Positions 61,846 to 64,000 of a DNA stretch of 64,000 nucleotides are shown here, one piece after another. Origin of the DNA: Sphingopyxis sp. TUF1 (GTDB lineage Bacteria; Pseudomonadota; Alphaproteobacteria; Sphingomonadales; Sphingomonadaceae); contig NZ_CP144683.1 in assembly GCF_036687315.1 (NCBI RefSeq), forward strand, positions 2,612,001 to 2,676,000. The letters are read 5' to 3'. The position numbers and the translations under genes are program-made. The stretch's first letter is position 1, and the number at the start of each line of letters is the position of its first letter. The notes under the pieces are model-generated. The model saw only the letters and a program-made list of their open reading frames with translations, was not told where the DNA came from and ran no database searches.

Positions 61846-62016
61846 GGTCTTGTCTCTCCCTTGGAGAACGACCTAACATTCCCCCTTGGCGGCGCACTAT
61901 AACTTGTGGACCCGTGATATAAGTAATTGCTGTCTCTTGGTTGACGTGCCGCAAAGCCCACCGCAATAGGTCGGCCAACAATATCGAAAGCCCTAGTCGG
62001 AACAAAGGGAGAGGTC

Positions 62017-63018
62017 ATGGCCAAGATCGTATATGCCGCAGGAACAGCGCATTCGCCCATGCTGACCCTCGATCCCAAACATTGGGTTGAACGGGCGAAG
62101 GCCGATTACGCCAGCACGGCGCTCAATCTCTCCGACGGACGCATGCTCGATTATCCGCAGCTCCTCGAGCTGTCGGGCGGAAAATATCAAAGCGAGATCG
62201 AAATCGATCGGCTGACCGAAAAGGCAGATGCGTGTTCCGCGGCGCTCGACCGGCTGGCCGCGGACCTGGAGGCTGCGGCGGTGGACGTCGTGGTCATCGT
62301 CGGCGACGACCAGGATGAATTGTTCGGGATGGAGAATCTGCCGGCCATCGCCATATTCCATGGCGAGGAACTGGTGATGCATTCCTCCCCCGAAGACGGG
62401 CTACCCGAATGGCGCGTGACCGCGCGAAAAGGGTATGCGATGGACGACTATCATATCTTCCCCGGTAAGCAGGACCTTGCACTGGCGATGATCCGGGGGC
62501 TTCTGGATCGTGATGTCGACATCGGGAGCTCGGCGCGCGTCAGCGACCCGGCGCGCGCCGGCTTCGGCCACGCCTATGGCTTCGTGATCCGGCGGCTCTT
62601 TGGCGATCGGCAGATTCCCGTGGTGCCGATCCTGCTCAATACCTATTTCCCGCCAAATGTCCTCAGCGCCGCGCGCTGCTTCGATATCGGTCGTCATGTC
62701 CGTGCGTCGATCGAGGCGTGGGAGCCCGATTTGCGGGTTGCTATCATCGCATCGGGAGGGCTTAGCCACTTCGTCGTCGACGAGGACCTCGACCAGCGCG
62801 TGCTGAAAGCGATCCAGGTCGGCGATGCCGAAGCGCTTCGGTCGATTCCGCGGGAAGCCTTGCTGTCGGGGTCGTCGGAGATACTGAACTGGATCCTGGC
62901 CATCGGGGCGCTCGCGGGGCGTCCGTCGAGCTGGACAGAATATGTTCCACTCTATCGCACCCCGGCGGGCACCGGCGTCGGCGCGGCCTTTGCCTCTTGG
63001 CGGCTTGAAGAGGCGTGA
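62017..63018 (+). CDS. LigB-type extradiol ring-cleavage dioxygenase (class III)
   Basis: A 333-residue class III extradiol dioxygenase subunit-B-type protein that should open a catechol-like ring with non-haem Fe(II). His12 in GTAHSPML matches the first metal ligand of LigB, His251 in GGLSHF matches the catalytic His, and Glu288 in SGSSEILNW matches the third ligand. The position of the second metal His (in NDH of characterised enzymes) reads GDDQDELF, so that ligand appears to be Gln99. It starts with AAAGGGAGAG upstream, divergent from the MFS transporter. It overlaps the following esterase gene (GTGA). It may supply ring-cleavage products to the ligJ/K/U genes, but no LigA partner is seen. 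Confidence 0.85.
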   Translation: MAKIVYAAGTAHSPMLTLDPKHWVERAKADYASTALNLSDGRMLDYPQLLELSGGKYQSEIEIDRLTEKADACSAALDRLAADLEAAAVDVVVIVGDDQDELFGMENLPAIAIFHGEELVMHSSPEDGLPEWRVTARKGYAMDDYHIFPGKQDLALAMIRGLLDRDVDIGSSARVSDPARAGFGHAYGFVIRRLFGDRQIPVVPILLNTYFPPNVLSAARCFDIGRHVRASIEAWEPDLRVAIIASGGLSHFVVDEDLDQRVLKAIQVGDAEALRSIPREALLSGSSEILNWILAIGALAGRPSSWTEYVPLYRTPAGTGVGAAFASWRLEEA

Positions 63019-64000
63019 CCGGCGCGGACTACATCGTAAAAGCCCCTGCGGGGGATTTGCGCGGCGTGCGGGTCCCGGGGGCGATCGAGTTTCGCGCCGT
63101 TCCCTATGCCGCGCCGCCTACAGGCGAAAACCGCTGGAGACCGCCGACAAGTGCACCGCGGTGGTCCGGGATCCGCGATGCGACCAGCTTCGGTCCCGAC
63201 GCCATGCAACGCGCTTCGCCCCTGCAGGCGCATTCGCGGGCGGCCGGTTCGGCGGAAGATTGCCTGTATCTCAACGTCGCGGTTCCCGAAGGCGGCGGCG
63301 AACATCTTCCCGTGATGGTTTGGTTTCACGGCGGGTCGTTCATGTTCGGAAGCGCATCCGATCGCCGGACCGATCCGGCGGTCTTCGCGCGTGATGGCGT
63401 CATCTGCATATCGGTCGGATTTCGCCTCGGGATTTTCGGGTTTCTCGCCCACCCCGATCTCGCTTCTGAATCGGAACATGGAAGCGCGGGAAATTACTCA
63501 CTGCTCGACCAGATCGCCGCGCTGCGCTGGATAAGGGACAATATCGCCGCATTCGGGGGCAATCCCGACCGCATCACAATATTCGGTGTTTCGTCGGGTG
63601 GCGCAGCGGCCGCTCTTCTCCTTGTTTCTCCGCTCGCCAAGGGGCTGTTCAACCAGGCGATCCTTCAAAGCGCAGGCGCTTTCCGGCCATTAGCGGGGCT
63701 CGATCAGGCCGTCCTTGCGGGCGTTCGGCTCGGCGGGATTGCTGATTTGCGCGGTCGGTCTTCCGAGGAGATTCTGGCGCTGGAAACGAAGCTTGTCCCG
63801 GCCCAGCGCAGCCTGACCGCGGCGCGCATCCTGAGGCCGATCCGTGATGGCTGGATCATCCCGGCCGATGAGCATGTCGCTTTTTCCAACGGGCAGGTAG
63901 CGTCGGTGCCGACAATCGTCGGGAGCAACGCCGACGAGGGCAGTCGGCTCGTCGCCGACTGGAAGATCGACGATCGAAGGGATTGGGCCGCCATTATCGA
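63015..64000 (+). CDS. Carboxylesterase (type B), 5' part; truncated by window edge
   Basis: The first 328 residues of a type B carboxylesterase, running off the window. The start is a GTG at 63015 that overlaps the LigB-type stop (GTGA). Recognisable: EFRAVPYAAPPTGENRWRPP, AEDCLYLNVAVPEGG, the oxyanion-hole HGGSFMFG, the nucleophile elbow IFGVSSGGAA (GxSxG), and the acid region GSNADEGSR. No stop codon occurs before the edge. It resembles the esterase at 31366 but is clearly a separate gene. Together with the ring-cleavage gene it suggests hydrolysis of an aromatic ester before ring opening. Confidence 0.92.
   Translation, partial: MTGADYIVKAPAGDLRGVRVPGAIEFRAVPYAAPPTGENRWRPPTSAPRWSGIRDATSFGPDAMQRASPLQAHSRAAGSAEDCLYLNVAVPEGGGEHLPVMVWFHGGSFMFGSASDRRTDPAVFARDGVICISVGFRLGIFGFLAHPDLASESEHGSAGNYSLLDQIAALRWIRDNIAAFGGNPDRITIFGVSSGGAAAALLLVSPLAKGLFNQAILQSAGAFRPLAGLDQAVLAGVRLGGIADLRGRSSEEILALETKLVPAQRSLTAARILRPIRDGWIIPADEHVAFSNGQVASVPTIVGSNADEGSRLVADWKIDDRRDWAAII

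Noticed and set aside
1..64000. tRNA, rRNA, CRISPR arrays, insertion sequences, replication origin
   Set aside because: I looked for conserved RNA-like stretches, regularly spaced repeats, transposase or integrase motifs and found none. A short or divergent tRNA could be missed by eye.

Overview
The window comes from a GC-rich alphaproteobacterium, most likely a sphingomonad (Sphingomonadaceae, for example Sphingopyxis, Novosphingobium or Sphingobium). The grounds are two large sphingomonad-style TonB-dependent receptors, lig-type protocatechuate/gallate lower-pathway genes, a spinster-like MFS transporter, and dense catabolic operons of acyl-CoA dehydrogenases and crotonases. I see no rRNA, tRNA, CRISPR array or transposase. 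All family names are my own reading of the sequence; no database search was run.

Left block (1 to about 37,070). Divergent operons encode a catabolic programme: PQQ alcohol dehydrogenase, acyl-CoA ligases, acyl-CoA dehydrogenases (including one tandem pair), crotonases, SDRs, an enolase-superfamily enzyme, a 2-oxoacid:ferredoxin oxidoreductase, and a six-gene PrpD/MaoC/ACAD/MaoC/CoA-transferase/CitE operon that resembles known itaconate (C5-dicarboxylate) degradation loci. They continue with a TonB receptor followed by a secreted GH30 glycosidase, a carboxylesterase and an SMP-30 lactonase. All five main promoter regions of this block (near 3.69, 8.57, 17.43, 24.88 and 33.11 kb) carry a shared palindromic element of consensus TACCTACCGGTA. 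In three of them it sits between recognisable -35 and -10 boxes. This looks like one repressor-controlled regulon whose regulator is not in the window. My working model is uptake and complete breakdown of a glycosylated or esterified, branched-chain or terpenoid-like compound.

Island (about 37,070 to 41,045). A more AT-rich stretch carries a processive GT2 glycosyltransferase translationally coupled to a small outer-membrane beta-barrel, possibly a minimal exopolysaccharide system. It is bounded by an intact MDR oxidoreductase gene on the left and a truncated near-copy of its 3' end on the right.

Right block (41,131 to 64,000). First come the lower protocatechuate/gallate 4,5-cleavage genes (ligJ, a DUF1932-type dehydrogenase, a LysR regulator with two HTH domains, ligK, ligU). 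Then follows a long plus-strand run: quinone oxidoreductase, Rieske oxygenase, TonB receptor, FadJ-like protein, acyl-CoA ligase, a thiolase-fold protein lacking the usual nucleophile segment with a DUF35 partner, ACAD, a phthalate-dioxygenase-type reductase and a RidA protein. The window ends with an NTF2/PNPOx fusion protein, an MFS transporter, a LigB-type extradiol dioxygenase and the start of a second carboxylesterase that runs off the edge. I did not find the TACCGGTA element in this block.
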